The translations under genes and the position numbers were made by a program. Of a DNA stretch of 64,000 bases, positions 27,133 to 35,564 are shown piece by piece. The notes below the pieces were generated by a model. That model was not told the DNA's origin. It worked only from the letters and a program-made list of their open reading frames with translations, and did not search any database. The number at the start of each line of letters is the position of its first letter. The first letter of the stretch is position 1. Origin of the DNA: Lentzea xinjiangensis (lineage in GTDB: Bacteria > Actinomycetota > Actinomycetes > Mycobacteriales > Pseudonocardiaceae); the NCBI RefSeq assembly GCF_900110955.1, contig NZ_FOFR01000003.1, forward strand, positions 248,001-312,000. Direction: 5' to 3'.

Positions 27133-29049
27133 TCACCGCAGTTCGAGCAGCTCTCCCAGCCGCGCGGGCGCGATGGCGGTGCCGACGAAGTCGCCGGCAC
27201 CGAAGTCGGCGCCCGCGTCGCGCCACCACCCGGCGATCTCGGCCGAGTCGATCCCGTCCACCGCGATCGCCACCCCTTCCTGGTGCAGCAGCGAAAGCAG
27301 CGTCGTCACGTGCGGTGCCCTGCCCGGCAACAGGCCGCGCCGAAGTCGCACGCAGGCCACCGGCAGGTCCTGCACGGCAGCCACCTCCCACGGCCCCAGC
27401 CCGAAGTCGTCGAGCATCGTGTAGACGCCCACACCCGCCAGCGTTGTCAGGTTGTCCACGGCGTCGCTTTCGGACAGGGCGCCCGCCGGCATGCTCAGCA
27501 TCAGCCGGTGTGCTTCGAACCCGGTCTCGTCCAACGCCCGCTCGACGCGCCTGACCAGGGTCGCGTCGGTCGCCTGGTGCGCGGTCAGCCGCACGGCCAG
27601 CGGTCCGCCGGGCTGCCTGCCCCACCACCGCCGCACCTCGCCGCAGGCGAGCCGGAGCAGCCACTCCCCCAGCGCGAGGACGAGACCCGTCCGCTCGGCC
27701 AGCGCCGCGCACCTGCCGTGCGGCAGCGGTTCGGGCAAACCGGGGTGCTCCCAGCACAGCTCGGCCTCGACCGCCACCAGTACGTCGAGGCGCAGGCTCC
27801 GCACCGGCCGGTAGCGGACACCGATCTGGCCGCTCTCCCACGCACCGGGCATGACGACGGCGAGCGCCTGGTCGAGCCGGTCGTCCGCGGCCTGACCGGG
27901 GTGGAAGAGGCGCCACTGCCCACGCCCGGCCGACCTGGCCCTGCGCAGCGCCGAGCCTGCGGCGGACAACAGCTCCGCCGGATCGATGTCGTGCGGCGGC
28001 AGGTGCACGACCCCCGCGCTCACCGACACCGCGAGGCCGTTGCCGTCCACGTAGACCGGTTCGGCGAGGTGGGCACCGATCTCGTCCATGACGGCCGCGA
28101 TGCCCGGCGTCTGCGAGGAGTTCTCCACGACTACCCCGAACTCGCCGTCGCCCAGCCGCGCCACCACCGCGCTCTCCCGCGCCATGATCGATTCCAACCG
28201 CTGCGCGGCGTGCCGCAGGAGCGCATCACCGGCGTGGCGACCCAGGGCGTCGCACACGAGGTCGAACCCGTCGAGGCCCAGGTGGAACAGCGTGATGCCG
28301 TGCCGCCGATCGGCTCCGCGCAGCACCGCTCCGAGGCGAGCGCTGAAGGCCGTCCGGTCCGGCAGCCCGGTGAGCGGGTCGTACCGCGGCTGCCCGCCGA
28401 ACGCGTCCGGCGGCGGTTCCGGCTCCGTGTCACCCTCGATCACCACGATGTGGTGACCGGGCTCGTCCGCAGCACCGCGGAGCAGTGACACGGCGAGCGA
28501 GACCGGTACCGCCTCGCCACCCGCACCCGCCATCCGCAGCCTCTGCCGAAAACGGCCGGACGTGCCATCGCGCACTTGTGACAGCACGGCGCGGAGCGGT
28601 TCCATCGAGTCCGGTGCCGCGAGTTCGAGCAGCGACAGCCCGGCCAGCTCGTCCGGTCCGCGGCCGAGGACGTCGCCGACCGCCTCGTTCGCGCGCAGCA
28701 ACCGTCCGTCCGGCCCGACGAGCAGAACTCCGCTCCTCGACGACATGACCACCTCGTCGAACCACGCCTCAGCGGTGCTCCTCGCCCTCGACCCCGCTCC
28801 GAGCTCGCTCTCCGGCGGCACAGCGCCGGGCACGCCGCTCAGCCGGTACGCCCACGTGCGTGCGAGCGCCTGCCGGGTTCCGCCGGCGTCCCGCGCACGA
28901 TCGAACCCGGCGGCGGCCTCGCCGGCGTTCCCGGCACGGTCGAGGAGAGCGGCCAGCCCCGCCGCGGTGTCGAGCCGGACAGGCGCCGGATCCGCCTCGT
29001 GCGCGCGCCGGACCAGCTCGCGGGTGGCGTCGTGGTGACGATCGGTCAT
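27133..29049 (-). CDS. PAS-GGDEF-EAL protein with degenerate catalytic motifs
   Basis: A 638-residue cytoplasmic protein. Residues 1-95 are helical and unrecognised; a PAS domain spans about 95-215 ([21 protein letters not shown]), a GGDEF domain about 222-385, and an EAL domain about 395-635. The active-site loop reads G300-D-G-E-F instead of GGDEF, and the EAL signature reads E428-A-E, with the later metal-binding ExTE region replaced by LSMPAGAL; only LDDFG (546-550) is kept. It is therefore probably a c-di-GMP binder or a protein-interaction module, not an active enzyme. The ATG overlaps the ECF sigma gene stop (ATGA). Confidence 0.9.
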   Translation of the reverse strand: MTDRHHDATRELVRRAHEADPAPVRLDTAAGLAALLDRAGNAGEAAAGFDRARDAGGTRQALARTWAYRLSGVPGAVPPESELGAGSRARSTAEAWFDEVVMSSRSGVLLVGPDGRLLRANEAVGDVLGRGPDELAGLSLLELAAPDSMEPLRAVLSQVRDGTSGRFRQRLRMAGAGGEAVPVSLAVSLLRGAADEPGHHIVVIEGDTEPEPPPDAFGGQPRYDPLTGLPDRTAFSARLGAVLRGADRRHGITLFHLGLDGFDLVCDALGRHAGDALLRHAAQRLESIMARESAVVARLGDGEFGVVVENSSQTPGIAAVMDEIGAHLAEPVYVDGNGLAVSVSAGVVHLPPHDIDPAELLSAAGSALRRARSAGRGQWRLFHPGQAADDRLDQALAVVMPGAWESGQIGVRYRPVRSLRLDVLVAVEAELCWEHPGLPEPLPHGRCAALAERTGLVLALGEWLLRLACGEVRRWWGRQPGGPLAVRLTAHQATDATLVRRVERALDETGFEAHRLMLSMPAGALSESDAVDNLTTLAGVGVYTMLDDFGLGPWEVAAVQDLPVACVRLRRGLLPGRAPHVTTLLSLLHQEGVAIAVDGIDSAEIAGWWRDAGADFGAGDFVGTAIAPARLGELLELR

Positions 29050-29618
29050 GATCGTTCGCCTCCTCGCATGTCGGTGAACCTGTCCGTCAGCGGCTTCACC
29101 AGCTTGAAGAACCGTTCGACCTGCGTGCGCACGGTCGACTCCGTGATGCCCACGGATCTCGCGATGTCGGCGTACTCGACCTCCTCGAGGAAGTACATGG
29201 TCACGACAACGCGCCGCCGAGGGGGTTGGCGGTCTATCAACTCCCTCACGGCGGAGAGCGCGGCGTGCTCGTCGAGCCGGTCGACCACGTCGTCCTCGAA
29301 GGAGACGGCGTCGAGGTCCTCGTCCAGCTCGGCGAGCCTCTGCCGGCGCCGGTACACGTCGCAGACCTTGTTGGCGGCGATTCCCACCACGTACTTGCGG
29401 TTGTCGTCCCGGAGGTGCGCCTGCCGCTTCGACCAGCACCGGAACATCTCCAGGTAGGCGTCCTGCACGGCGTCCGCCGCGAGGAACCGATCGCCCTTCG
29501 TCATGCGGCACACCGTGGCCATGACCTGTTCTGCCGTGCCCTCGTAGAACGCTCCGAACGTGGCCGAGTCACCGGCGGGCCGCTCGTGCGGCGGGCCGTG
29601 CGAAGGCGTGTGGCTCAC
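29046..29618 (-). CDS. ECF-type RNA polymerase sigma factor
   Basis: A 190-residue sigma factor. Region 2 is seen in RFLAADAVQDAYLEMFRCWSKR...YVVGIAANKVCDVYRRR and region 4 in PPRRRVVVTMYFLEEVEYADIARSVGITESTVRTQVERFF. The start GTG (29616-29618) overlaps the stop of a 79-residue membrane protein gene, and the stop overlaps the next gene's ATG. There is no ZAS-type anti-sigma factor; the coupled membrane protein and the degenerate GGDEF-EAL protein are candidates for control. Confidence 0.92.
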   Translation of the reverse strand: MSHTPSHGPPHERPAGDSATFGAFYEGTAEQVMATVCRMTKGDRFLAADAVQDAYLEMFRCWSKRQAHLRDDNRKYVVGIAANKVCDVYRRRQRLAELDEDLDAVSFEDDVVDRLDEHAALSAVRELIDRQPPRRRVVVTMYFLEEVEYADIARSVGITESTVRTQVERFFKLVKPLTDRFTDMRGGERS

Positions 29619-29854
29619 GTCGCCGATCCACCTCGGCGCCCGCGTGACGACATGTCCACCGCTCGGTCCAGGGTCACCTCGATGACCGCCCCATCAGGAT
29701 CTCGATCCACGACGCGGCCACCGGGGCCGAGATGCCGCACGACGTTCTCGATGCTCGTCCTCCGGGCCCGGTAGCGGTGCAGGGCGACGAGCTCGCGGAC
29801 CAGGACGGAGACGACCGGCACCAGACCGAGTGCCACCATCCACGCGTTGCCCAT
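29615..29854 (-). CDS. small single-helix membrane protein of the ECF module
   Basis: A 79-residue protein with one N-terminal helix (WMVALGLVPVVSVLVREL) followed by a basic patch (HRYRARRTS) and a short soluble tail (VVRHLGPGGRVVDRDPDGAVIEVTLD). ATG 29852-29854 follows AAGGG. Its stop overlaps the ECF sigma start by 4 nt (GTGA). No family recognised; by position it could tether or sense for the sigma factor. Confidence 0.7.
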   Translation of the reverse strand: MGNAWMVALGLVPVVSVLVRELVALHRYRARRTSIENVVRHLGPGGRVVDRDPDGAVIEVTLDRAVDMSSRGRRGGSAT

Positions 29855-29952
29855 CCGTGCCGCCCTTTCGCCGCGTCTCCATGAGGGGTCGCCGGAGAGG
29901 GCCCCGTTGTCTACAAGCCGGCGCGAAATAGTCGGTTCTCCTTCGGCGCGGC

Positions 29953-29958
29953 TAGGCT
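29953..29958 (+). promoter_or_regulatory. -10 element TAGGCT of the PPOX gene
   Basis: TAGGCT, then 7 nt, then the GTG at 29966; fits a leaderless transcript. Confidence 0.55.
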
Positions 29959-29965
29959 CATCGGT

Positions 29966-30343
29966 GTGATCACCGCACTGGGCGAGGGCAAGTACCTGCT
30001 GCTGACGACGTTCCGCAAGGACGGCACCCCGGTGCCCACCCCGGTCTGGGTGGTCGCGGGCCCCGGCGACGTGCTGCACGCCTGGAGCGCGAAGGACACC
30101 GGCAAGGTGAAGCGGATCCGGCGCAACGGCGACGTCGAGATCGGGGCGTGCGACGTGCGGGGCAACCCGAAGGGCGAGTCGGTCAAGGCGCGCGCACGGC
30201 TGTTGGACGACGACGCGAGCGACGAGGTCCGTTCGCGCATCGTGAAGAAGTACGGGCTGTTCGGCTGGATCACCGTGTTCGGCAGCAAGCTCCGGCGCGG
30301 CAGGACCGGAACGGTCGGTATCGAGATCACCGCGTCAACCTGA
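29966..30343 (+). CDS. PPOX-class F420-type flavoprotein
   Basis: A 125-residue split-barrel protein of the pyridoxamine-phosphate-oxidase-like class (TIGR03666-like), whose actinobacterial members use F420 or FMN. Typical parts are KYLLLTTFRKDGTPVPTPVWVV, HAWSAKDTGKVKRIRRNGDVEIGACDVRGNP and the C-terminal VFGSKLRRGRTGTVGIEI. The substrate is unknown. Its stop codon lies inside the first GTCAAC palindrome of the next gene. Confidence 0.85.
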   Translation: MITALGEGKYLLLTTFRKDGTPVPTPVWVVAGPGDVLHAWSAKDTGKVKRIRRNGDVEIGACDVRGNPKGESVKARARLLDDDASDEVRSRIVKKYGLFGWITVFGSKLRRGRTGTVGIEITAST

Positions 30344-30379
30344 GGTTGACCACGTCCTCAACGTCAACCTAGAGTTGAC
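30334..30379 (+). promoter_or_regulatory. tandem palindromes forming the promoter of the Clp-N/HTH gene
   Basis: GTCAACCTGAGGTTGAC (30334-30350, perfect 8-1-8) and GTCAACCTAGAGTTGAC (30363-30379, 6-bp outer arms) lie 29 bp apart centre to centre. The -35 TTGACC (30346-30351) is at the end of the first and the -10 TAGAGT (30370-30375) is inside the second, with an 18-bp spacer. The GTG start follows at 30382, 6 nt after the -10. A protein binding both sites would block the promoter completely. Confidence 0.75.
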
Positions 30380-30381
30380 GG

Positions 30382-31086
30382 GTGATCCAGTTGACCGATC
30401 TCATCGTCACGGTCGCCCGCGAGGCCGACGACTCCCTCGTGCGCCTCGCGAAGGCCGTCGAGATGAGCGGTCAGCTCAGCGAGCTCGGCGACCACCTCAT
30501 CGGCCACTTCGTCGACGAGGCCCGCCGCGGCGGCGCGAGCTGGGCCGAGATCGGGGAGAGCCTCGGCGTCACCAAGCAGGCCGCACAGAAGCGGTTCGTG
30601 CCCAGGGAATCACCCGATCTGGGTGGCAAACCGACGATGGAGCGCTACACCCAGCGCTCCCGCCGGGTGATCGCGCTGGCGCGGCACCACGCGCGGTTCA
30701 GCGAGCGCATCGGCACCGAGCACCTGCTGCTGGGACTGCTCGACGAGTCGGGCGGCCTCGCGGCCAAGACGATCGCGAAGCTCGAGTCCGGCGACGGCAG
30801 CACGCGCATCGCCGTGCTCAACCGGCTGGAGAAGGAGCCCCGCCAACGGCCGGAGAAGCAGCCGTACTCGGCGCACTGCAAGAAGTCGCTCGAACTGGCC
30901 GTCCGCGAGGCGCTGCGGATGGGGCACATGTTCATCGGCACCGAGCACATCCTGCTCGGTGTGCTGCTCGCCGAGGACGGGACCGCGGCCGACGTGCTGC
31001 ACAACACCGGTGTCACGCACGCGGCCGCGGCCGCTCACATCGAGAAGGTCGTCAACGGACCGCAGCGAGTGCTTCCGGGAGCGTGA
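30382..31086 (+). CDS. HTH plus Clp N-domain protein, probably autoregulated
   Basis: A 234-residue protein. The first 75 residues contain a helix-turn-helix ([23 protein letters not shown]). Residues 85-230 hold two Clp N-terminal repeats ([33 protein letters not shown] and [35 protein letters not shown]), as in ClpC/ClpA, but there is no AAA+ module. Clp N-domains bind adaptors, degrons or phospho-arginine, so it may read protein-damage signals and control its own promoter through the tandem palindromes. The 3' end overlaps the convergent priA gene by 35 bp. Confidence 0.88.
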   Translation: MIQLTDLIVTVAREADDSLVRLAKAVEMSGQLSELGDHLIGHFVDEARRGGASWAEIGESLGVTKQAAQKRFVPRESPDLGGKPTMERYTQRSRRVIALARHHARFSERIGTEHLLLGLLDESGGLAAKTIAKLESGDGSTRIAVLNRLEKEPRQRPEKQPYSAHCKKSLELAVREALRMGHMFIGTEHILLGVLLAEDGTAADVLHNTGVTHAAAAAHIEKVVNGPQRVLPGA

Positions 31087-31783
31087 AGGCGCCCGCGTAC
31101 AGGGCCTTGCCGATGATCGAGCCCTCCACGCCGTCGCGCGCCAGCTTCGCCAGCGCGACCAGGTCGTCCACACTGGACACACCGCCGGACGCGATCACCG
31201 GCGCGTCGGTGCGGGCGCAGACCTCGCTGAGCAGCTCCAGGTTCGGGCCCTTCAACGTGCCGTCCTTCGACACGTCCGTCACGACGTAGCGCGCGCAGCC
31301 GTCGCGGTCGAGCCGGTCGAGGACCTCCCAGAGGTCGCCGCCGTCGGACGTCCAGCCGCGGCCCTTGACCCGGTGGCCCTGCTCGGTGATGCGGACGTCC
31401 AGCCCCACCGCGATCTTCTCGCCGTGGGCGGCGATGGCCTTCGCGCACCACTCCGGGTCCTCGAGCGCGGCCGTGCCGAGGTTCACGCGGGCGCAGCCGG
31501 TGGCCAGCGCGGCCTCCAGCGACGCGTCGTCGCGGATGCCGCCGGACAGCTCGACCTTCACGTCCAGCTCACCGACGACCCTGGCGACGAGCTCGCGGTT
31601 CGAGCCGCGGCCGAACGCCGCGTCGAGGTCGACGAGGTGGATCCACTCCGCTCCGTCGCGCTGCCACTGCAGGGCCGCGTCGAGCGGCTCACCGTAGTTG
31701 GTCTCGGTACCGGCTTCGCCCTGCACGAGCCGGACGGCACGACCGTCGGCCACGTCAACAGCGGGGAGGAGTGTGAACGTCAC
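31052..31783 (-). CDS. priA: bifunctional HisA/TrpF isomerase (PriA)
   Basis: A 243-residue TIM-barrel that isomerises both ProFAR (histidine) and PRA (tryptophan). Catalytic Asp residues are in [15 protein letters not shown] and [14 protein letters not shown]; phosphate sites are [10 protein letters not shown] and [11 protein letters not shown]. Actinobacteria use PriA instead of separate HisA and TrpF, in agreement with the lack of trpF in the trp block here. The GTG start (31781-31783) follows TAGGCT by 6 nt. Confidence 0.95.
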   Translation of the reverse strand: MTFTLLPAVDVADGRAVRLVQGEAGTETNYGEPLDAALQWQRDGAEWIHLVDLDAAFGRGSNRELVARVVGELDVKVELSGGIRDDASLEAALATGCARVNLGTAALEDPEWCAKAIAAHGEKIAVGLDVRITEQGHRVKGRGWTSDGGDLWEVLDRLDRDGCARYVVTDVSKDGTLKGPNLELLSEVCARTDAPVIASGGVSSVDDLVALAKLARDGVEGSIIGKALYAGAFTLPEALAAVR

Positions 31784-31789
31784 CCGAGC

Positions 31790-31795
31790 AGCCTA
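31790..31795 (-). promoter_or_regulatory. -10 element TAGGCT of priA
   Basis: TAGGCT on the minus strand ends 6 nt before the priA GTG; leaderless arrangement. Confidence 0.55.
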
Positions 31796-31834
31796 GCGTC
31801 CCGCCGAGCGGGCCCGGCCGGGTGCTCCCGGACG

Positions 31835-32470
31835 TCAGGACAGGCTGGTCAGCCAGTTCCGCAGCAGGTGCGCCCCGGCGTCGCCGGACTTCTCCGGGTG
31901 GAACTGGGTGGCCCACAGCGGCCCGTTCTCCACCGCCGCCACGAACTCGTCGCCGGCGTGGTCGGCCCACGTCACCAGCGGCGGCCTGATGTGGTCGGCG
32001 GCCTCCAGCTCCCACTTGCGCACGCCGTAGGAGTGCACGAAGTAGAACCGGGTGTCCTCGTCCAGGCCCGCGAAGAGCTTCGACCCCTCCGGCGCGCGGA
32101 CGGTGTTCCAGCCCATGTGCGGCACGATCGGGGCTTCCAGCCGCTCGACGGTGCCGGGCCACTCGCCGCAGCCCTCGGTCAGCACGCCGTGCTCGATGCC
32201 GCGCTCGAACAGGATCTGCATGCCCACGCAGATGCCGAGCACGGGACGGCCGCCGGCGAGGCGCTCGCCGATGATGCGGGCGCCGCGCACCGAGTTGAGT
32301 CCCTCCATGCACGCCGCGTACGCGCCGACGCCGGGCACGACCAGCCCGTCGGCTTCGCGCGCGGCGTCGGGGTCCGACGTCACCTCGACATGGGCGCCGA
32401 CCCGCTGAAGCGCGCGCTCGGCGGAGCGCAGGTTGCCGGAGCCATAGTCAAGTACGACGACACGTGCCAC
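31835..32470 (-). CDS. hisH: imidazole glycerol phosphate synthase, glutaminase subunit
   Basis: A 211-residue class I amidotransferase that supplies ammonia to HisF. The nucleophile is in [12 protein letters not shown] and the His-Glu pair in [20 protein letters not shown] is the usual opening. The GTG start 32468-32470 follows TAACCT by 7 nt. It is 51 bp upstream of priA and 10 bp downstream of the two-helix membrane protein gene. Confidence 0.96.
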   Translation of the reverse strand: MARVVVLDYGSGNLRSAERALQRVGAHVEVTSDPDAAREADGLVVPGVGAYAACMEGLNSVRGARIIGERLAGGRPVLGICVGMQILFERGIEHGVLTEGCGEWPGTVERLEAPIVPHMGWNTVRAPEGSKLFAGLDEDTRFYFVHSYGVRKWELEAADHIRPPLVTWADHAGDEFVAAVENGPLWATQFHPEKSGDAGAHLLRNWLTSLS

Positions 32471-32477
32471 GACGTCC

Positions 32478-32483
32478 AGGTTA
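32478..32483 (-). promoter_or_regulatory. -10 element TAACCT of hisH, made from the upstream stop codon
   Basis: TAACCT ends 7 nt before the hisH GTG. Its TAA (32481-32483) is the stop codon of the upstream membrane protein gene. Confidence 0.5.
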
Positions 32484-33305
32484 GTCGGTCGGGACCGCAC
32501 CTTGCGTAACCGGTATGACCGGCAACACGGTGTTGATCGGTTTCGTGCGCACGAGCTGCCGCCTGAGCACCACCATGAGCCCGGCCGCCAGCACCACGAG
32601 CACACCGGCGACGACGTAGTACACAACCGCCGCGACGTTGAGCAGGACCGTGACCAGCGCCGTCAGCACGATCAGGGGGAAGACCAGCGCGAGCGGCCAC
32701 TTCTTCGCGTGCGGAGCCTCGAGCGTCCGCAGCACGAAGTCGGCGCGGCCCTCCTCCGTGAGCTCGGCGACCTGCGCGACCTCCGGCAGCCCCGCCGCGC
32801 GGAAGAAGCCGGGGATCGCCCCGCCCGCGTTGTGGAAGTCGCGGATGCGTTCGAGCGCGCCCTTGCGGCTGGCCTGCGGGTGCAGCGCGGTGAGCTTGTC
32901 GATCGCGTCGAGCTGCCACTTCTCCTTCTCGCGCAGGTTGAGCAGGCTCGCGGTCGAGCGGTCGAAGACCTTGCCGGCGAGCCCCGACTGCTTGGCCTCG
33001 GCGGACAGCCGCAGCACGGCCTCGCGCGAGCCCCACATCGAGGCGCGGCCGAGCGCCGTCGTGAAGAGGTAGAGCAGGGCGGCGTCGCCGTTCCACACCG
33101 CCAGCGCGGCGCCACCGCCGATCTTGCGCACCCCGTTCGCCATGTACGCGGCCTCGCTGAGCTTGGTGGCCGGTGGGGGCAACAGCACCGTGCCGGACTG
33201 GACCGGGACGAGCGCCGCGGGGCCCACGTTGCCGCTGTGCATGGCCTGCTGCAGCTCGGCGGCGTTCAACGGGGTCCAGATCAGCATTCTCACGCGCAAC
33301 ATCAT
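32481..33305 (-). CDS. two-helix membrane protein of unknown function
   Basis: About 274 residues, starting at ATG 33303-33305 after GAGG. The N-terminal 200 residues are soluble ([18 protein letters not shown]..., then a helical [31 protein letters not shown]). Two helices follow near the C-terminus ([42 protein letters not shown]). No family is recognised. It lies directly upstream of hisH on the same strand, and its stop codon is part of the hisH -10. Confidence 0.7.
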   Translation of the reverse strand: MMLRVRMLIWTPLNAAELQQAMHSGNVGPAALVPVQSGTVLLPPPATKLSEAAYMANGVRKIGGGAALAVWNGDAALLYLFTTALGRASMWGSREAVLRLSAEAKQSGLAGKVFDRSTASLLNLREKEKWQLDAIDKLTALHPQASRKGALERIRDFHNAGGAIPGFFRAAGLPEVAQVAELTEEGRADFVLRTLEAPHAKKWPLALVFPLIVLTALVTVLLNVAAVVYYVVAGVLVVLAAGLMVVLRRQLVRTKPINTVLPVIPVTQGAVPTD

Positions 33306-33388
33306 TCCTCGTCGGCCACGCGGGCCCTCCGCGGCCTCGCCGGAACGCGATCTCGTCCACATCGGACCTGCGGGGGACGGGCGAAGGG

Positions 33389-33421
33389 GCGCACGACCGG
33401 GCATCCCGCCCGGCCGTGCGC
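33389..33421 (-). terminator. terminator of the split transketolase operon
   Basis: A 14-bp stem (33389-33402 with 33408-33421, one G-U pair on the minus strand) and a 5-nt loop, 68 bp after the transketolase C-part gene. Confidence 0.7.
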
Positions 33422-33488
33422 CCACCTCTCACACCGCGCGAGACGGTGCGCCGGTCCAGTCATCCCCCATGACCGCGAACATGTTTCT

Positions 33489-34382
33489 TCACCCCCTGAA
33501 GAAACTCCGCACAGCGCTCCCCAGCCCGACCACGTCGAGGTCGTGCGCCGCGTCATGGTCCTCGGCCGTGCCGTAGTTGCGGAGCTCTGCGTGTCGTTTG
33601 ACGCCTGTAGAACGAATGCGGTGCGGGATTTGTTGCAGTGTCTCGGACACGAGATGAGAAGAAGTTCCTTCGAGATACGGCTCCACCACCATCACGTCGG
33701 CGTGGTCGGTCTCCTCCACCGCCCTGCGCAGTCCGTCCGAGTCGAACGGTCGGACCGTGGCCGCGTAGAGCACCGTGACGTCGGCGTTCTCGGAGTCGAC
33801 CGCCTTGAGCACCCGGTCGAGCATCGGCCCGACGGCGAGCACGACACCGCGCTTGCCGTGACGCACCGCGGTGAACCCCTCACCCACCGGGTACGCCCTG
33901 GTGTTCTCGTGCAGCGAAAGCCTGACGTACACCCGGTTGTCGTCCTGCAACGCCTGCTCGAGCAGCGGGGCCACCTCGTCCGGGTGCCCCGGCACGTGGA
34001 CGGTCCAGCCGGGCAGCGTGTCGAACAGCGCCACGTCGCCGGGCGACTGGTGGGTGCGCCCCCACACCGGGTCGTCGTAGGACGCACCGATGCTCACGAA
34101 CACCGCGCCGACGTCCTGATGGCCGATGTCGAGCTTGATCTGCTCGTACGGCCGTTCGACCAGGAACGGCGCGTAGCTGTGCACGACCGGCCGCAGCCCG
34201 GTCAGCGCCAGCCCGCTCGCCACGCCCACCATCGTCTGCTCGCGGATCCCGACGTCCACGACGCGTTCGTTCTCCTGCGGGAACTCGTTGCTGGAGATCA
34301 CCGCGGTGACCACGGCGATCCGCGGGTCTTGCGCGATCCCGTCGTTGACGGTCCGGACGAAGGCCTCCCGCATGGTCGTCAT
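33489..34382 (-). CDS. transketolase, C-terminal subunit (split type)
   Basis: A 297-residue protein corresponding to the pyrimidine-binding and C-terminal domains of transketolase. Visible parts are the ThDP-pyrimidine region VVTAVISSNEFPQENERVVDVGIREQTMVGVASGLALTG and the C-terminal regulatory fold. The start ATG overlaps the stop of the N-terminal subunit gene (TGATG). Split transketolases occur in archaea and in some actinobacterial accessory loci. Both subunits are behind a SoxR-type promoter, suggesting NADPH or pentose supply, or a specialised ketol transfer, under redox stress. Confidence 0.9.
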   Translation of the reverse strand: MTTMREAFVRTVNDGIAQDPRIAVVTAVISSNEFPQENERVVDVGIREQTMVGVASGLALTGLRPVVHSYAPFLVERPYEQIKLDIGHQDVGAVFVSIGASYDDPVWGRTHQSPGDVALFDTLPGWTVHVPGHPDEVAPLLEQALQDDNRVYVRLSLHENTRAYPVGEGFTAVRHGKRGVVLAVGPMLDRVLKAVDSENADVTVLYAATVRPFDSDGLRRAVEETDHADVMVVEPYLEGTSSHLVSETLQQIPHRIRSTGVKRHAELRNYGTAEDHDAAHDLDVVGLGSAVRSFFRG

Positions 34383-35044
34383 CAGTAGCTCCTCTCGACT
34401 TTGGCGACCACCGCGTACGGGCGGTCGTGCGGGGCGGACAGCGCGGCGAAGATCTCGTCGTGGTCGCGGCCGTCGACCTCGGCGGTCTGCCACCCCTCGA
34501 CGGCGAACCGCCGGGCGATGCCGCCGGGCCAGCCGTGCATGGCGGACTGGTTGTCGATCACGATCGCGGTCAGGTTCGCGACCCCGAGCCGCGCCGCCAC
34601 CGCGATCGCCTCGTGGTTGCTGCCCTCGTCCAGCTCACCGTCACCGACCAGCACGAACGTGCGGCCCCTGCTCTTGCCGATCCGCTGCCCGATGGCCGTT
34701 CCCACCGCGATCGGCAGCCCGTGCCCGAGCGAACCGCTGCTGATCTCCGCCCCGCGCACGAGCACCCGGTCGGGGTGCTGGCCGAGCGGACTGTCCCACG
34801 ACGTCCAATCGTCCAAAGTGGACTCGTCGATGAACCCCTTCTCCGCGAGGACCGCGTAGTACGCCATCGGGCCGTGCCCCTTGGACAGCAGGAACCGGTC
34901 GCGGTCGGGGTGGTCGGCGGTGGCGGGCGTGACGTCGAGGACGCGGTCGTAGAGGACCCAGAGCACGTCGATCGTGGAGGCCGCCGCCCACTCGTGCTTC
35001 TCGTCCCCGGTCATCCTGGCGAAGAGTTCCGGTATCCGTTGCAT
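34382..35044 (-). CDS. transketolase, N-terminal (ThDP-binding) subunit
   Basis: A 220-residue protein with the diphosphate-binding half of transketolase: DRFLLSKGHGPMAYYAVLAEKG, SSGSLGHGLPIAVGTAIG and the ThDP motif GDGELDEGSNHEAIAVAARLGVANLTAIVIDNQ. It is about 50-60 residues shorter than most N-terminal subunits, at the start. ATG 35042-35044 is 7 nt after AACAGT in a 19-bp-spacer promoter shared with a SoxR-type operator. SoxR is divergent, 55 bp away. Confidence 0.9.
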   Translation of the reverse strand: MQRIPELFARMTGDEKHEWAAASTIDVLWVLYDRVLDVTPATADHPDRDRFLLSKGHGPMAYYAVLAEKGFIDESTLDDWTSWDSPLGQHPDRVLVRGAEISSGSLGHGLPIAVGTAIGQRIGKSRGRTFVLVGDGELDEGSNHEAIAVAARLGVANLTAIVIDNQSAMHGWPGGIARRFAVEGWQTAEVDGRDHDEIFAALSAPHDRPYAVVAKVERSY

Positions 35045-35051
35045 GCCACCA

Positions 35052-35082
35052 ACTGTTCAACCTCGACCATGCTGGAGGTCAA
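35052..35082 (-). promoter_or_regulatory. SoxR-type promoter/operator of the split transketolase
   Basis: On the minus strand, -35 TTGACC (35082-35077), a 19-bp spacer and AACAGT (35057-35052), then 7 nt to the ATG. The 20-bp dyad ACCTCCAGCATGGTCGAGGT fills the spacer (8 of 10 positions paired). A 19-bp spacer with a central dyad is the hallmark of MerR-family activated promoters. The same -35 and left arm occur at 48850-48880. Confidence 0.75.
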
Positions 35083-35087
35083 GCGGT

Positions 35088-35093
35088 TACCAT
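35088..35093 (+). promoter_or_regulatory. -10 element TACCAT of soxR
   Basis: TACCAT ends 6 nt before the soxR GTG at 35100; this supports the short soxR start and a leaderless mRNA. Confidence 0.5.
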
Positions 35094-35099
35094 GATCGG

Positions 35100-35564
35100 G
35101 TGAGCAAGCTGCCGGAAATGCTGACCATCGGCCAGGTCGCCGAACGCAGCGGCGTCCCCCACACGGCCCTGCGCTTCTACGAGGACAGGGGCCTGATCGC
35201 CTCCGTCCGCACAGCGGGCAACCAGCGGCGCTACCAGCGCTCGGTGCTGCGCCGCCTGGCCTTCATCCGCACCGCGCAACGCGTGGGCCTCAGCCTCGAG
35301 GACGTCCGCGACGCCCTGGCCCAGCTACCCGACAACCGCACGCCCACGAAGTCCGACTGGGAGCGCCTCTCCCGCTCGTGGAAGGCGGAGCTCGACGCCC
35401 GCATCGACGCCCTCTACCGGCTGCGCGACCGCCTCACCGGCTGCATCGGCTGCGGTTGCCTGTCCCTGCGGAGCTGCGCGTTGCAGAACATCGACGACGA
35501 GCAGGCCTCACACGGGCCGGGGGCGCCCCAGCTCAAGCCCGTCGTGGAAGGCGGCACCCTCTAG
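35100..35564 (+). CDS. soxR: redox-sensitive transcriptional activator SoxR
   Basis: A 154-residue MerR-family regulator. The HTH is LTIGQVAERSGVPHTALRFYEDRGLI, followed by the dimerisation helix and the [2Fe-2S] cluster C115-x2-C118-x-C120-x5-C126 (CIGCGCLSLRSC). SoxR senses redox-active compounds through this cluster. The start GTG 35100 is fixed by TACCAT at -6; the longer frame is a shadow. It is divergent from the split transketolase, whose promoter has a matching operator. The 3' end overlaps the convergent hydrolase gene by 57 bp. Confidence 0.94.
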   Translation: MSKLPEMLTIGQVAERSGVPHTALRFYEDRGLIASVRTAGNQRRYQRSVLRRLAFIRTAQRVGLSLEDVRDALAQLPDNRTPTKSDWERLSRSWKAELDARIDALYRLRDRLTGCIGCGCLSLRSCALQNIDDEQASHGPGAPQLKPVVEGGTL

